Shown: positions 7,910 through 16,377 of the stretch, in pieces
How the letters are laid out: each line of letters starts with the position of its first letter
Numbering within the stretch: the stretch's first letter is position 1
NCBI RefSeq assembly: GCF_900104185.1
Contig: NZ_FNIZ01000002.1
Coordinates: forward strand, 62,001 to 126,000
DNA length: 64,000 bases
DNA from: Halobacillus aidingensis
GTDB taxonomy: Bacteria > Bacillota > Bacilli > Bacillales > Halobacillaceae
Reading direction: 5' to 3'
Position numbers and translations under genes: made by a program
The notes under the pieces: generated by a model
What the model saw: only the letters and a program-made list of their open reading frames with translations
Databases searched by the model: none
What the model was told of the DNA's origin: nothing

Positions 7910-8983
7910 ATGTGGGTGATGATCCTGGCAGTTTTATCAACCCTGCTCCTTTTTTGGCATAAATTATCGTTTCCTAAAGGAAAACGTAAGAATACAGAGA
8001 TGTACACATTGATTATTCCAGCCCGTAATGAAGCGGAAAACTTGAAACGTCTGCTGCCGAGTTTAGTGTCTGCAGATCCACAACGGGAAATCATTGTCGT
8101 CGACGATGATTCAGAGGATGAGACGAGAAATGTCGCTGAAATTTTTGGCGTAAAAGTGGTGGACAATCCCCCTTTACCTTCCGGGTGGATGGGGAAATCA
8201 TGGGCCTGCTATAACGGAGCGAAAGTGGCGAAAGGAAAGACGCTTGTGTTCTTGGATGCAGATACATGGTTTTCTGATGGAGGGGCGGATCGTTTGGTGA
8301 ATGCTTTTGAAGGAGAAGGTGCCGTCCTGACCGTTCATCCCTATCATGAAATGCGCTCGTTTTGGGAAAAGTTATCCGGTGTTTTTCATTTGGTCGTTAT
8401 AGCATCCTCTGGTTTGACGACGGTGTTTAAAGATAAACTCGGGACCCAGGGCGGTTTCGGTCCCTGTCTCGTCATAGCTGCTGATACTTATTGGAAGCTT
8501 GGAGGTCATGATGCGATACGAGGAGAGATCGTTGAACACCTGGCATTTACCAGATTAGCAGCTTCCAAGGGGATAGAAGCGAAAGCTTATAGTGGGCGTG
8601 GTGTTTTGAAGATGCGGATGTATGATGCGGATCTGAAACAAGTGATTGAGGGCTGGGCGAAAAGTTTTTCGACAGGGGCAAAAACAGCGTCACCGATTAT
8701 GACGATGGCGAACGTCGTGTGGCTCACCGCCGTTTTATCTTTTTTGGTAAACCTTACTGCTCTCGGGTGGTGGGGGGCTGCAGGGTATCTGGCCTTAGTT
8801 GTCCTGTTGCATAGAACTTGGGGCGGGATTGGCAACTTCAAGTGGTATGATGCCCTGTTGTTTCCGCTACACTTCTTCTTTTTTGTATTCGTTTTTGCTT
8901 ACTCGTTGTGGAAGACCTTTTTCATGAAGGAAACGACATGGAAAGGCCGAGCGATCGTTGATAAGAAAAGGAGTTCCTCTTAA
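7910..8983 (+). CDS. crtQ: Glycosyltransferase family 2, CrtQ-like
   Basis: A membrane-bound GT2 enzyme. After an N-terminal helix the nucleotide-sugar domain shows LIIPARNEAENL, IIVVDDDSED and FLDADTWF (the DxD-type metal site). Two or three hydrophobic segments form the C-terminus. The layout and the region LPSGWMGKSWACYNGA match 4,4'-diaponeurosporenoate glycosyltransferase, which glucosylates a C30 carotenoid acid. Starts at GTG 7877, ATG 7883 and ATG 7910 are all in frame; 7910 is preferred because GGGAGGTGG stands 5 nt upstream. The stop overlaps the next gene by one base (TAATG), implying coupled translation. The pigment role is inferred from this pair; no phytoene-type synthase or desaturase is in view. 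Confidence 0.8.
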   Translation: MWVMILAVLSTLLLFWHKLSFPKGKRKNTEMYTLIIPARNEAENLKRLLPSLVSADPQREIIVVDDDSEDETRNVAEIFGVKVVDNPPLPSGWMGKSWACYNGAKVAKGKTLVFLDADTWFSDGGADRLVNAFEGEGAVLTVHPYHEMRSFWEKLSGVFHLVVIASSGLTTVFKDKLGTQGGFGPCLVIAADTYWKLGGHDAIRGEIVEHLAFTRLAASKGIEAKAYSGRGVLKMRMYDADLKQVIEGWAKSFSTGAKTASPIMTMANVVWLTAVLSFLVNLTALGWWGAAGYLALVVLLHRTWGGIGNFKWYDALLFPLHFFFFVFVFAYSLWKTFFMKETTWKGRAIVDKKRSSS

Positions 8984-9429
8984 TGGTCGTCAATATAGTC
9001 GCCTGGCTGTGCATCCATCTTGGTGTCAGCGGTTTTGTGTCTGTTGCTCCGGAGGCTTTGGTGAATGCCTTCGCAGGAATATATCGTGTTCGAAGGTGGG
9101 AAACGCAGGCGAAGGTTTATGAGCGTCTGGGTGTGAAAAAGTGGAAAGATCGGCTTCCTGAAGCGCGGAAGTGGTTTCGAAGAGGGAAAACAGCAGCACA
9201 TTTGCGCAACCCTTCGCAATGGGATCGTTTTGAAAAGCAGACGAATCGTTCGGAGCTGTCTCATTGGGTCCAGATGCTCGCTGCCCCTTTTTTCTTTTTG
9301 TTCAACCCGCCGTGGGCTGGATGGATCATGGTTGTTTATGCGATTTTGTTCAACCTTCCTTTTATAATCGTGCAAAGGTATAACCGCGTCCGGATGATGA
9401 GGGTGAAAAATCGTGTGTTTATGCGTTAG
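8983..9429 (+). CDS. crtO: CrtO-like glycosyl-carotenoid acyltransferase
   Basis: 148 residues with hydrophobic segments at about 1-22 and 105-135. The conserved block RSELSHWVQML and the C-terminal signature NLPFIIVQRYNR match the CrtO acyltransferase family, which in Staphylococcus aureus puts a fatty acyl chain on the glucose of the carotenoid glucoside to finish staphyloxanthin. It is translationally coupled to the CrtQ-like gene. Together they would make an acylated, membrane-embedded antioxidant pigment; red-orange C30 carotenoids are known from Halobacillus. The substrate is inferred. Confidence 0.78.
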   Translation: MVVNIVAWLCIHLGVSGFVSVAPEALVNAFAGIYRVRRWETQAKVYERLGVKKWKDRLPEARKWFRRGKTAAHLRNPSQWDRFEKQTNRSELSHWVQMLAAPFFFLFNPPWAGWIMVVYAILFNLPFIIVQRYNRVRMMRVKNRVFMR

Positions 9430-9471
9430 AGCACGTTGAAACAACACACGGAAGCAGAATCATAGAATATG

Positions 9472-9503
9472 AATCCCTGGTTGTTATGGACCAGGGATTT
9501 TTA
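9472..9503 (+). terminator. Rho-independent terminator after crtO-like gene
   Basis: 10-bp perfect stem AATCCCTGGT / ACCAGGGATT, 8-nt loop, then a T run. It closes the crtQ-crtO-like unit. Confidence 0.85.
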
Positions 9504-9587
9504 CTGGAGTTGGGAGGGAATTGGAAAGTTTTGTCGAATTTTTAGGAGGGGGTAGGAGTCAATCTAATAGATAAAGGAGTCATTTTT

Positions 9588-10454
9588 ATGGAATTTCTAC
9601 TTATTTTAATTATTGCCATTGTTGGTGTAGCGCTTCTCTACCAGCGCTCGAATGGAGGGAAGACCTACCAGATACATAAACAGGAAAGGTTTTCTGGAGG
9701 TATTAAGAATCTTCAGGTGGAATCGACGTCTGTGGACGTGGAAGTCGTGAAAGTGGACCGTGAGGAGTGGAGTGTCATATTATCTGGTTCCGTTTTTGAA
9801 AAGGACAAAGAGCACTTCACCCTTTCCCATGATCAACAAGGGGAGAACTTGACCGTAAAGTTAATGGAAGAAAAAACGCGGCTCGGCATTCAAATGCGGA
9901 AAGATATGAAACTTTTAATAGAAGTTCCAGTGGAGACCATAGGATCTTTAATGGTAGAAACGTCTTCCGGTGACATCGACATCAAAGGCATAGCAATCAA
10001 TCATTCCACGCTTACCGCGAGTTCCGGGGATGTGACGATTGCAGATGTGGTTCACGAGAATTTGAAAATTCAAACGTCCAGTGGTGATGTTTTACTGAAA
10101 AAGGTCCGTAGCGGGAACACGGAAATCCATACAAGCAGTGGGGAAATGTTTGGGGAGAAGTTTGATTACGGCACAGGTGTGTTTGGTTCCTCGTCGGGGG
10201 AAATCCGCATCCAAGCAACAAAAATGCTTGGAGATGTGAAAGCTTCTACTTCAAGCGGGGACATCCGCTTTTTCTATGAGGAAGAACCGGTCTCTTGTAA
10301 ACTTCTTTACCAATCGAATTCGGGGGAAGCGCAGATTAATTGGACGGGCCTTGTTTATGAAGTGAAAAAGGAAAATGAAGTGCGGGGGACGAAAGCAGAA
10401 GGTGAGTTCCATTTAACGGCTGAGACGAGCTCAGGCGATTTGAAAGTAGGATAG
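9588..10454 (+). CDS. DUF4097 beta-repeat membrane protein
   Basis: 288 residues. One N-terminal helix (LLILIIAIVGVALLY) anchors a repetitive beta domain in which the SSGD/SSGE motif recurs about every 20-24 residues (ETSSGDIDIKG, TASSGDVTIAD, QTSSGDVLLKK, HTSSGEMFG, SSSGEIRI, STSSGDIRFF, NSGEAQ, TSSGDLKVG). This is the DUF4097 fold, a right-handed beta-helix-like array of unknown biochemical role often linked to envelope stress in Bacillota. The ATG follows AAAGGAG at 7-8 nt. A decayed relative lies at 54049-54467. Confidence 0.85.
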   Translation: MEFLLILIIAIVGVALLYQRSNGGKTYQIHKQERFSGGIKNLQVESTSVDVEVVKVDREEWSVILSGSVFEKDKEHFTLSHDQQGENLTVKLMEEKTRLGIQMRKDMKLLIEVPVETIGSLMVETSSGDIDIKGIAINHSTLTASSGDVTIADVVHENLKIQTSSGDVLLKKVRSGNTEIHTSSGEMFGEKFDYGTGVFGSSSGEIRIQATKMLGDVKASTSSGDIRFFYEEEPVSCKLLYQSNSGEAQINWTGLVYEVKKENEVRGTKAEGEFHLTAETSSGDLKVG

Positions 10455-10561
10455 GAATGTATGAATACCCTTTATAAACGGATGGGAAATGGGAGTGAAA
10501 AGCAGAGGAGGACCTTTGGAGATATTGAGGATTTTAAACACATGGGGTATTCTCCATAAGT

Positions 10562-10651
10562 TTACTTGTTTTTAATTGGTGAAACTTTGTAGGTCACTCC
10601 ATCGTAATCATAGGGGTACGGGAAAGTGCTAGGAATAACCGTTTGTTGCAT
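10562..10651 (-). CDS. Possible 29-residue peptide
   Basis: A minus-strand frame of 30 codons encoding a Tyr/Pro-rich peptide (starts MQQTVIPSTFPYPYDYDG, ends SPIKNK). The composition is unlike random translation, but the ribosome binding site is weak (only AGGT about 16 nt upstream). It lies alone in the 230-base gap between the DUF4097 and RNA-ligase-like genes. Function unknown. Confidence 0.25.
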   Translation of the reverse strand: MQQTVIPSTFPYPYDYDGVTYKVSPIKNK

Positions 10652-10688
10652 AAAATAAGTATGTACCTGATTAGGGGGGGGATCGGAA

Positions 10689-11237
10689 ATGCAGCACATC
10701 ATCGGTTTGGTACCACCGGAAGATTTTAAAGAAAAGGTCATCCACTTTCAAAAGAGGTGGACCGGAAATACGATCACAGAAGTGGTTGAACCTCATATCA
10801 CCTTGAAGGCTCAAGGAGGCTTAACTCGAGACCGGAAATGGCTGGATCATGTGAGAGAAACGTGTCGGAGAACGAAACCTTTCCGGATTCAATTAGGCGC
10901 ACCCGCTTTTTTTGGTGAAGAGGTGCTTTATTTGAGTGTGCGCTCGGACAAACTTTATGGTCTACATAAACAAATGGTACGAGTCGCTGCCCCGACACAG
11001 GAGCAAATCGACGCTTATTTTGAGTTGAATCATTTCGTCCCTCATATGACACTGGCGAAGACGAGCCATGGTTTGTCTAAACAAGATCTGATCGATATGG
11101 CGCCGGCTGCGGATAAGGAATTTCGTCCTTTTCCAGCGTTTGAGGTCAATCGGGTTAGAGTTTATGAGGAAAGGAGTCCGAATACATATACGAAGCTGGA
11201 AGACCTTTCGCTAGGAAGCATATCGCGTATGCGATGA
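10689..11237 (+). CDS. 2'-5' RNA ligase/phosphoesterase family protein
   Basis: 182 residues with the two HxT motifs that define the 2H phosphoesterase superfamily: HITLK near residue 37 and HMTLAK near residue 119. These His-Thr pairs form the active site that opens or makes 2'-5' or cyclic phosphodiester bonds in RNA or nucleotides. The closest model is the Bacillus YjcG type, whose substrate is not settled. The ATG at 10689 lies behind a run of eight G (TAGGGGGGGGATC). It stands alone, with no terminator recognised after it. Confidence 0.82.
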   Translation: MQHIIGLVPPEDFKEKVIHFQKRWTGNTITEVVEPHITLKAQGGLTRDRKWLDHVRETCRRTKPFRIQLGAPAFFGEEVLYLSVRSDKLYGLHKQMVRVAAPTQEQIDAYFELNHFVPHMTLAKTSHGLSKQDLIDMAPAADKEFRPFPAFEVNRVRVYEERSPNTYTKLEDLSLGSISRMR

Positions 11238-11446
11238 TGCTGTTTTATTGGTTGAATCGACTATGGACATATATCGAATTATCCATCTTGCAGGAATCGA
11301 GCGGAAAGATGGTCATCCGGTAAGGGGGGCTCTGTGCTTCTCTCGTTTATCACGGCAAAGCTTTTAGGGCCTAGAAAATTAAGTTTCTTTGTATGAAGAT
11401 TTTCTTGGAACATTCCTATCCATATGAAAAGAAGAAAAAGGTGACT

Positions 11447-11890
11447 TCATTTTTTTAGTGTACAATCAATTTCTAATTGATGATTCTCTTTTGATAAAAC
11501 CTCAACAAACTTTTGTTCATTCTGTGGTGAAATTAAGGTGGATTTATAATTTCCGTGAAAGATTTCGAGTTTATCTAAAGATAAGGATGGCGCAGACATC
11601 GGACTTTTGGTTGGTTTGATTTTGGTGATGTCCTCGATTTTAATACGCTTTCTTAAGGGGCCGGAGTGGATGAAAAGGCACCCATCTTTCACTTTGTATC
11701 CTGTATGGAACCAGATCCACAATAAAACACCAATGGTCAGCCCTGCCAATACATAACCTAAAGGATCACGGTAAGAAACGAGTTGAAAACCGATGGGCTC
11801 TTCTCCGAAGACGTAGATGAAAACAATAAAAAGGACGACGCCCCAGATGGTGATGGTGTAAAAGACATCTTTTTTTGATGGGAAATACAT
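11447..11890 (-). CDS. PH domain-containing membrane protein (YyaB/SunI type)
   Basis: 147 residues. Two membrane helices (about 12-28 and 43-62) precede a compact bacterial PH domain (GYKVKDGCLFIHSGPLRKRI, IEDITKIKPTKS, EKFVEVLSK-like end). This is the layout of bPH_4/DUF1200 proteins, which include the bacteriocin immunity protein SunI. The frame reaches 12058, but ATG 11890 has GAGGAGGG 8 nt upstream and begins exactly before the first helix, so the upstream 56 codons are excluded. An immunity role is only possible; no bacteriocin gene is nearby. Confidence 0.75.
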   Translation of the reverse strand: MYFPSKKDVFYTITIWGVVLFIVFIYVFGEEPIGFQLVSYRDPLGYVLAGLTIGVLLWIWFHTGYKVKDGCLFIHSGPLRKRIKIEDITKIKPTKSPMSAPSLSLDKLEIFHGNYKSTLISPQNEQKFVEVLSKENHQLEIDCTLKK

Positions 11891-12144
11891 CCTGATTCCC
11901 TCCTCTCTTTTATAGTTACGGACACAGATGGAATGAAGTTTCAAGAAATAGCGGCATCGAACTGCTTCTTCTCCTGAAAGTTTTTGAATTGAGTCATACT
12001 GGCCATCACTGGACCCCATGTGTACCTGGACAATTCTACCAGAGGAACTTTTATCCATCTGAAGTCGTAGATGAAATCATTCTGCTACCTGAGGTGATTT
12101 TTGCGAAGAATCGCTATCCTTGATGTATAAGGAAGGTGAGCGAT

Positions 12145-12822
12145 GTGGAGATCGAATCTGTAATACTGAAAGCGAGAGATATAGATTCAATGAGACGTTT
12201 CTATATTGACCTTTTAAATTTCACAGAAATCGAACGACAAGAAGGATGTTTATCTATCAAGGTTGGCCATAGTGTCCTTCAGTTCTTGGAAGAAAAAGAA
12301 GCGCGTAAGCCTTTTTATCACTTTGCATTCAATATTCCTTCCAACCAGTTTAAAGAAGCAAAGGACTGGGTGAGGGATAAAGTATGCCTGAATACGGAAG
12401 GCGATAAGGATGAAATCGTATTTGAGAGGCTTGGTGGCCGTTCTTTTTATTTTAATGACCCAGGGGGGAACATTGTGGAGTTCATTTCCAGAGAGCAATC
12501 CCCTCTTCACTCAGGTCCATTTTGTACAGAAACGCTTTTGAACATTAGTGAAATGAGTTTGACGGTGAGCCATGTTTTAAAAGCTAGTGAAGAATTGCAG
12601 CGCATCGGTTTAACATCCAGAGACAACGATCCGATAAACAGGGCATATCTGAATTTTATGGGAGATGATGGAAGTGATTCTTATCTCCTTCTCGTTGAAC
12701 CAGAAAGACGGTGGATTTTTTCTACTCAAGTTTCTGAGGTTCATCCCCTTGAAGTGGTCGTTAAAAACATAGGAACCATCACAGTTGATAAACATGGTCG
12801 GTTAACAGTCGTTCAAGCTTAA
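12145..12822 (+). CDS. VOC family protein (two tandem domains)
   Basis: 225 residues with a vicinal-oxygen-chelate domain at the N-terminus: ESVILKARDIDSMRRFYIDLL begins the first beta-alpha-beta unit and YFNDPGGNIVEFISR is the metal-ligand Glu strand. The second half is weaker (MSLTVSHVLKASEELQRIGL) and may be a degenerate second unit, as in CppA/CatE-like proteins. VOC enzymes bind a divalent metal and act on small ring or oxo compounds; the substrate is unknown. Two GTG starts are possible. The one at 12145 follows GGAAGGTGA at 5 nt; the one at 12136 lies inside that site. Confidence 0.75.
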   Translation: MEIESVILKARDIDSMRRFYIDLLNFTEIERQEGCLSIKVGHSVLQFLEEKEARKPFYHFAFNIPSNQFKEAKDWVRDKVCLNTEGDKDEIVFERLGGRSFYFNDPGGNIVEFISREQSPLHSGPFCTETLLNISEMSLTVSHVLKASEELQRIGLTSRDNDPINRAYLNFMGDDGSDSYLLLVEPERRWIFSTQVSEVHPLEVVVKNIGTITVDKHGRLTVVQA

Positions 12823-12836
12823 ATAAGGGGGCGGAA

Positions 12837-13100
12837 ATGATGAAGGATATATTAGCGATGTGGTTAGATGAAAAAGGCATGCTTGGCGTCATTGAACGGA
12901 AAGACGAACGGTTTGGGTCTTCCTATCATCCCATTCAGGCGGATGAGAAAAGAAAAGAAATGGTCATCATTAACAATCTCTGGTACACCACTTATACTGG
13001 TGCCCGCCATTATTTCCGCTTAAATACGAATGATTATCGTGTATCCGGACGGATGCAGAAGGTCGATGTGGTGCATAGGGCATTAAGAGAATCTTCATAA
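12837..13100 (+). CDS. Hypothetical small protein
   Basis: 87 residues, soluble, mixed charge, with aromatic clusters (NNLWYTTYTGARHYFRL). It starts at ATG 12837 or 12840, a few bases after GGGGGCGG and 15 nt after the VOC stop codon, and is followed after 14 nt by a Nudix gene with its own good ribosome binding site. The three are probably one operon. No family recognised. Confidence 0.65.
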   Translation: MMKDILAMWLDEKGMLGVIERKDERFGSSYHPIQADEKRKEMVIINNLWYTTYTGARHYFRLNTNDYRVSGRMQKVDVVHRALRESS

Positions 13101-13114
13101 AAAAGGAGAAAGCT

Positions 13115-13582
13115 ATGAATTATATTCGTCATTTGCGCTCCATGGTCGGCCATGAGAAGGTGCTGATGGTCGTCGCAGGCGCGCTTGTTTTTAACGAAAA
13201 GAACCAATTATTGCTGCAATTGCGGACAGATTCAGAAAGCTGGGGAGTGCCTGGCGGTTTTATGGAACTGGATGAGTCGGTTCAGGATACAGCACGGCGA
13301 GAGGTTTTTGAAGAAACAGGATTGATTTTAAAGGAAATGGAACTATTCGGCATCTACTCTGGTCCTCAAAAGCATAAAGTCTTTGGAAATGGAGACCAGG
13401 CCGCGGTTGTAGAAATTTGTTTTAGTTGTCAGTCTTATGAAGGGGAATTGGTTAATGAGAATGAAGAATCTCTGAGTAATCGTTTTTTTGATCTCGATGA
13501 TCTCCCTGATTACATATTTCAAGATCATCAGCAGGTTATCGACGATGTAAAGAATCAACGAGAAACGCCTGTTGTAGGATAG
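13115..13582 (+). CDS. Nudix hydrolase
   Basis: 155 residues with a complete Nudix box beginning GGFMELDESVQDTARRE and ending EETGL (residues about 44-66), the GX5EX7REUXEEXGU pattern that holds the catalytic metal-binding glutamates. Nudix enzymes hydrolyse nucleoside diphosphates linked to another group (oxidised nucleotides, NADH, ADP-ribose); which one cannot be told. The ATG at 13115 sits 7 nt after AAGGAG. It is the last gene of a three-gene unit ended by the hairpin just downstream. Confidence 0.9.
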   Translation: MNYIRHLRSMVGHEKVLMVVAGALVFNEKNQLLLQLRTDSESWGVPGGFMELDESVQDTARREVFEETGLILKEMELFGIYSGPQKHKVFGNGDQAAVVEICFSCQSYEGELVNENEESLSNRFFDLDDLPDYIFQDHQQVIDDVKNQRETPVVG

Positions 13583-13609
13583 TGATTCAAGTAAAAAAAC
13601 GGGATTCAG

Positions 13610-13645
13610 AAGAACTTTCTATACAAAATAGAGAGTTCTTTTTTT
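13610..13645 (+). terminator. Rho-independent terminator after Nudix gene
   Basis: 13-bp stem (AAGAACTTTCTAT with ATAGAGAGTTCTT, one wobble pair), 5-nt loop, seven T. Confidence 0.85.
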
Positions 13646-13709
13646 GTGAAGGAGGACAAACGTGTGTTCGTGTCGAACTAACAGAGTAGAAAAAAAGGAG
13701 GTTCATTCC

Positions 13710-14834
13710 GTGGAATTACGAATACATAAAGGGAGTTTGGAAGAAGCTGTGTCTGAAGCAGCCTCTGTTCTTGGCAAAAAGACGCTGCTTCCGGTCCTGA
13801 ATGGAATAAAGATGGAAGTGAGGGAACAGGGGCTTGTCCTGGTGGGAAGTGATGGGGAGCTCATGACAAAGAAAGTCATACCTGTCCAACAAGGTGGGTT
13901 CGAATCGATGGAAACAGGTGCTTGTGTACTGCCAGCAGCTTTTCTTCATGATTTAGTAAAGAAAATGCCTGGACCCATCCACATGATGAAAGATGGAAGC
14001 CGTATGCTGATCGAATCCGGTGAAGTGAAAAGTTCCTTATCCGCGCTTTCAACCGATGAATATCCGCGGATCCCGGATATTGAATCGAATGGATCTATTT
14101 TAATGGATAGTAAGGACTTGGTGGAGTTGGTACGCCAAACACTTTTCGCTGCAGCAAAAGAAGGAAGTCGGCCCGTGTTAACAGGTGTTCACTTCGAATT
14201 TTCAGAGGACGATGTGCAAGCTGTGGCTACGGACTCCCACCGCTTAGCTTTCGTGAGGAAAAGGTTAAGGAGTGGGAAGAATCATTCCTGTACGGTGCCA
14301 ATGAAAACGTTGAGTAAGCTGATAAAACTTTTTAAGAATGTAAAGGGTCCTTTGAGGATATCTATGACCGACCAACTATTCAAAGTAGAATCGAGTGAAT
14401 CAACATTGGTTTCCAAGTTGCTTGAAGGAGTATTTCCCAAAATGGAAGCTCTCTTACCAAAATCATCAAAGGCAGAATTGCTCATAGATAAAAAGCGTTT
14501 GATAAATAGTGTAGACAGAGCTGGTTTGTTTGCGAAAGATACCAGCAATCATCAAGTGAAGTTACGTTTTTCGGAAGAAAAGAAACTAAACATATCTTCT
14601 TTTTCACAACAAGTAGGAACGATTGAAGAAAATATCCCTCTAGAAGGAGTAGAAAGAGTGTCAGGTGAGGGATCGATGGATGTCTATGTTGATAGTCAGT
14701 TTCTGTCAGAAGCATTAAAAGCGACACAGGGAAATCATATTCATCTTTTCTATAATGGAAAGATGAGTCCGCTGGTTATTCGGAGTGCGGAAAGTGATGA
14801 TCAGGTCCATGTGATTTCACCCGTTCGAGCCTAG
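13710..14834 (+). CDS. DNA polymerase III beta clamp paralogue
   Basis: 374 residues of the DnaN sliding-clamp family, near the usual ~378. Three similar domains are recognisable: residues ~1-120 (LGKKTLLPVLNGIKMEV), ~125-245 (PVLTGVHFEF, ATDSHRLAFV) and ~250-374, ending HVISPVRA where canonical clamps end in LPVR. The clamp is a ring that tethers polymerase to DNA. It differs clearly from the housekeeping Bacillus DnaN and is not next to dnaA, recF or gyrB, so it is probably a second clamp. GTG 13710 is chosen because AAAAAAGGAGG lies 7 nt upstream; an in-frame GTG at 13662 lacks a site. Confidence 0.85.
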   Translation: MELRIHKGSLEEAVSEAASVLGKKTLLPVLNGIKMEVREQGLVLVGSDGELMTKKVIPVQQGGFESMETGACVLPAAFLHDLVKKMPGPIHMMKDGSRMLIESGEVKSSLSALSTDEYPRIPDIESNGSILMDSKDLVELVRQTLFAAAKEGSRPVLTGVHFEFSEDDVQAVATDSHRLAFVRKRLRSGKNHSCTVPMKTLSKLIKLFKNVKGPLRISMTDQLFKVESSESTLVSKLLEGVFPKMEALLPKSSKAELLIDKKRLINSVDRAGLFAKDTSNHQVKLRFSEEKKLNISSFSQQVGTIEENIPLEGVERVSGEGSMDVYVDSQFLSEALKATQGNHIHLFYNGKMSPLVIRSAESDDQVHVISPVRA

Positions 14835-14953
14835 AAACAAAGGAATGAAGGGCTTATATCGTCGATTCTAAAGAGAGTGGATTGTAAAACTTGCAAGAAA
14901 AGTGTTTAAAAAACAAGGGACCCGCTATACAATAAGTATCATCTATAAAAGAA

Positions 14954-16282
14954 ATGGCGGTCGGAAAAATGAAACGTGATTCATGGAGCCCACCACAAAT
15001 TTTAATTGTGACGTTTGTCACCCTTATTTTATTAGGAGCGGGGTTACTTATGCTCCCCGTCGCAACAACAGGTGGCATAAGCTTTGTTGATGCGCTTTTC
15101 ACATCCACTTCTGCAATGACAGTGACCGGTCTGATCGTAGTCGATACGGCGACAGCATTCACGCTTTTTGGACAGGTTGTCATCATGCTTCTCATCCAGC
15201 TAGGAGGACTTGGCATTATGACATTCGCCGTTCTCATCTATATCACGGTCGGTAAGAAAATTGGATTAAAGCATCGCCTGATTATTAAACAAGCATTAAA
15301 TCAATCGGCAATTGGTGGAGTGGTGAGGCTGGCGAAGCGGCTGCTGGTTTTTTCATTGATAGTAGAATTCATAGCTGTTGTGTTCCTGTCCGTAAGATGG
15401 GTTCCCGAGTACGGATGGTTTCAAGGCATTTATGCTAGTGTCTTTCATTCCATTTCTGCCTTTAATAATGCCGGTTTTTCCATCTGGTCAGACAGCTTAT
15501 CTGCCCATGTCATCGATCCTGCTGTCAATATAATCATTACGTTTTTGTTTATTGTAGGCGGAATTGGGTTCACTGTTGTTTTTGATATGTGGAGGACGAA
15601 AGAGTTCAATCGCTTGGCTTTACAGACCAAGTTAATGATAGTCGGTACGTTGATTCTGAACACTGTTAGTTTCCTTGTGATTCTTGTTCTGGAATTTAAT
15701 AATCCGGCAACCATTGCAGACTTTTCGACATTCGGAAAGCTTCAAGCCGCTTATTTTCAAGCAGTGACTCCTAGAACGGCAGGGTTCAACACACTGGATA
15801 TAGGGCAGATGGAAGAATCTTCTTTGTTTTATATGATTACCCTGATGTTCATTGGGGGAGGAAGTGCCTCAACTGCTGGAGGAATCAAGCTTACGACAGC
15901 TTTGGCGATTTTACTCGCCACGTTCTCCTTCTTTAAAGGAAGAGAGCAAACGTCCATTTATAACAGAAGTCTTTCCGCCCACATTATTCTTAAAGCACTG
16001 GCACTGACGATTGCAGGAATATGTGTGGTTATTTTTACGACATTTCTTTTGAATTTAACGGAGGAAGCTCCGTTTTTAATGATCTTGTTTGAGAGTGTTT
16101 CTGCCTTTGGAACCGTCGGTCTTTCTATGGGGCTTACAGGGGATTTGAGTCTTATTGGGAAAATAACTATTATAGGCACCATGCTGATCGGTAAGCTCGG
16201 GCCGCTGACGTTTGCCTTTGCCTTTGCTAAACAATCGCCTGATCTTGTGAAACATCCGGAGGAAGATATTCTGACGGGTTAA
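14954..16282 (+). CDS. ktrB: TrkH/KtrB family K+ uptake protein
   Basis: 442 residues, about ten hydrophobic segments. The four pore-loop repeats of the Ktr/Trk family are visible: STSAMTVTGLIVVDT, HSISAFNNAGFSIWSD, VTPRTAGFNTLD and ESVSAFGTVGLSMG, each with the selectivity-filter Gly. It matches Bacillus KtrB/KtrD, the Na+-dependent K+ channel subunit used in osmoadaptation. The regulatory RCK partner KtrA/KtrC is not adjacent and must be encoded elsewhere. ATG 14954 is used; ATG 14969 is also possible, and neither has a strong ribosome binding site. K+ uptake fits a salt-adapted organism. Confidence 0.88.
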   Translation: MAVGKMKRDSWSPPQILIVTFVTLILLGAGLLMLPVATTGGISFVDALFTSTSAMTVTGLIVVDTATAFTLFGQVVIMLLIQLGGLGIMTFAVLIYITVGKKIGLKHRLIIKQALNQSAIGGVVRLAKRLLVFSLIVEFIAVVFLSVRWVPEYGWFQGIYASVFHSISAFNNAGFSIWSDSLSAHVIDPAVNIIITFLFIVGGIGFTVVFDMWRTKEFNRLALQTKLMIVGTLILNTVSFLVILVLEFNNPATIADFSTFGKLQAAYFQAVTPRTAGFNTLDIGQMEESSLFYMITLMFIGGGSASTAGGIKLTTALAILLATFSFFKGREQTSIYNRSLSAHIILKALALTIAGICVVIFTTFLLNLTEEAPFLMILFESVSAFGTVGLSMGLTGDLSLIGKITIIGTMLIGKLGPLTFAFAFAKQSPDLVKHPEEDILTG

Positions 16283-16291
16283 ACAGGAAAG

Positions 16292-16327
16292 AACGGAAGA
16301 CTTATATAAGTTCTTCCGTTTTTTTTT
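16292..16327 (+). terminator. Rho-independent terminator after ktrB
   Basis: Stem AACGGAAGA-CTTAT / ATAAG-TTCTTCCGTT with one bulged T, followed by nine T. Confidence 0.85.
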
Positions 16328-16377
16328 AATATTAAAATCAACGATCGAACAGTCATCTTACGCCCTTCACAGGTGAT

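Noticed and set aside
9040-9447. Long minus-strand ORF opposite the crtO-like gene
   Set aside because: Antisense shadow of the clear plus-strand gene; no ribosome binding site or family match.
11262-11370. Plus-strand frame MDIYRIIHLAGIERK before the PH-domain gene
   Set aside because: About 35 codons, no ribosome binding site and no recognisable family.
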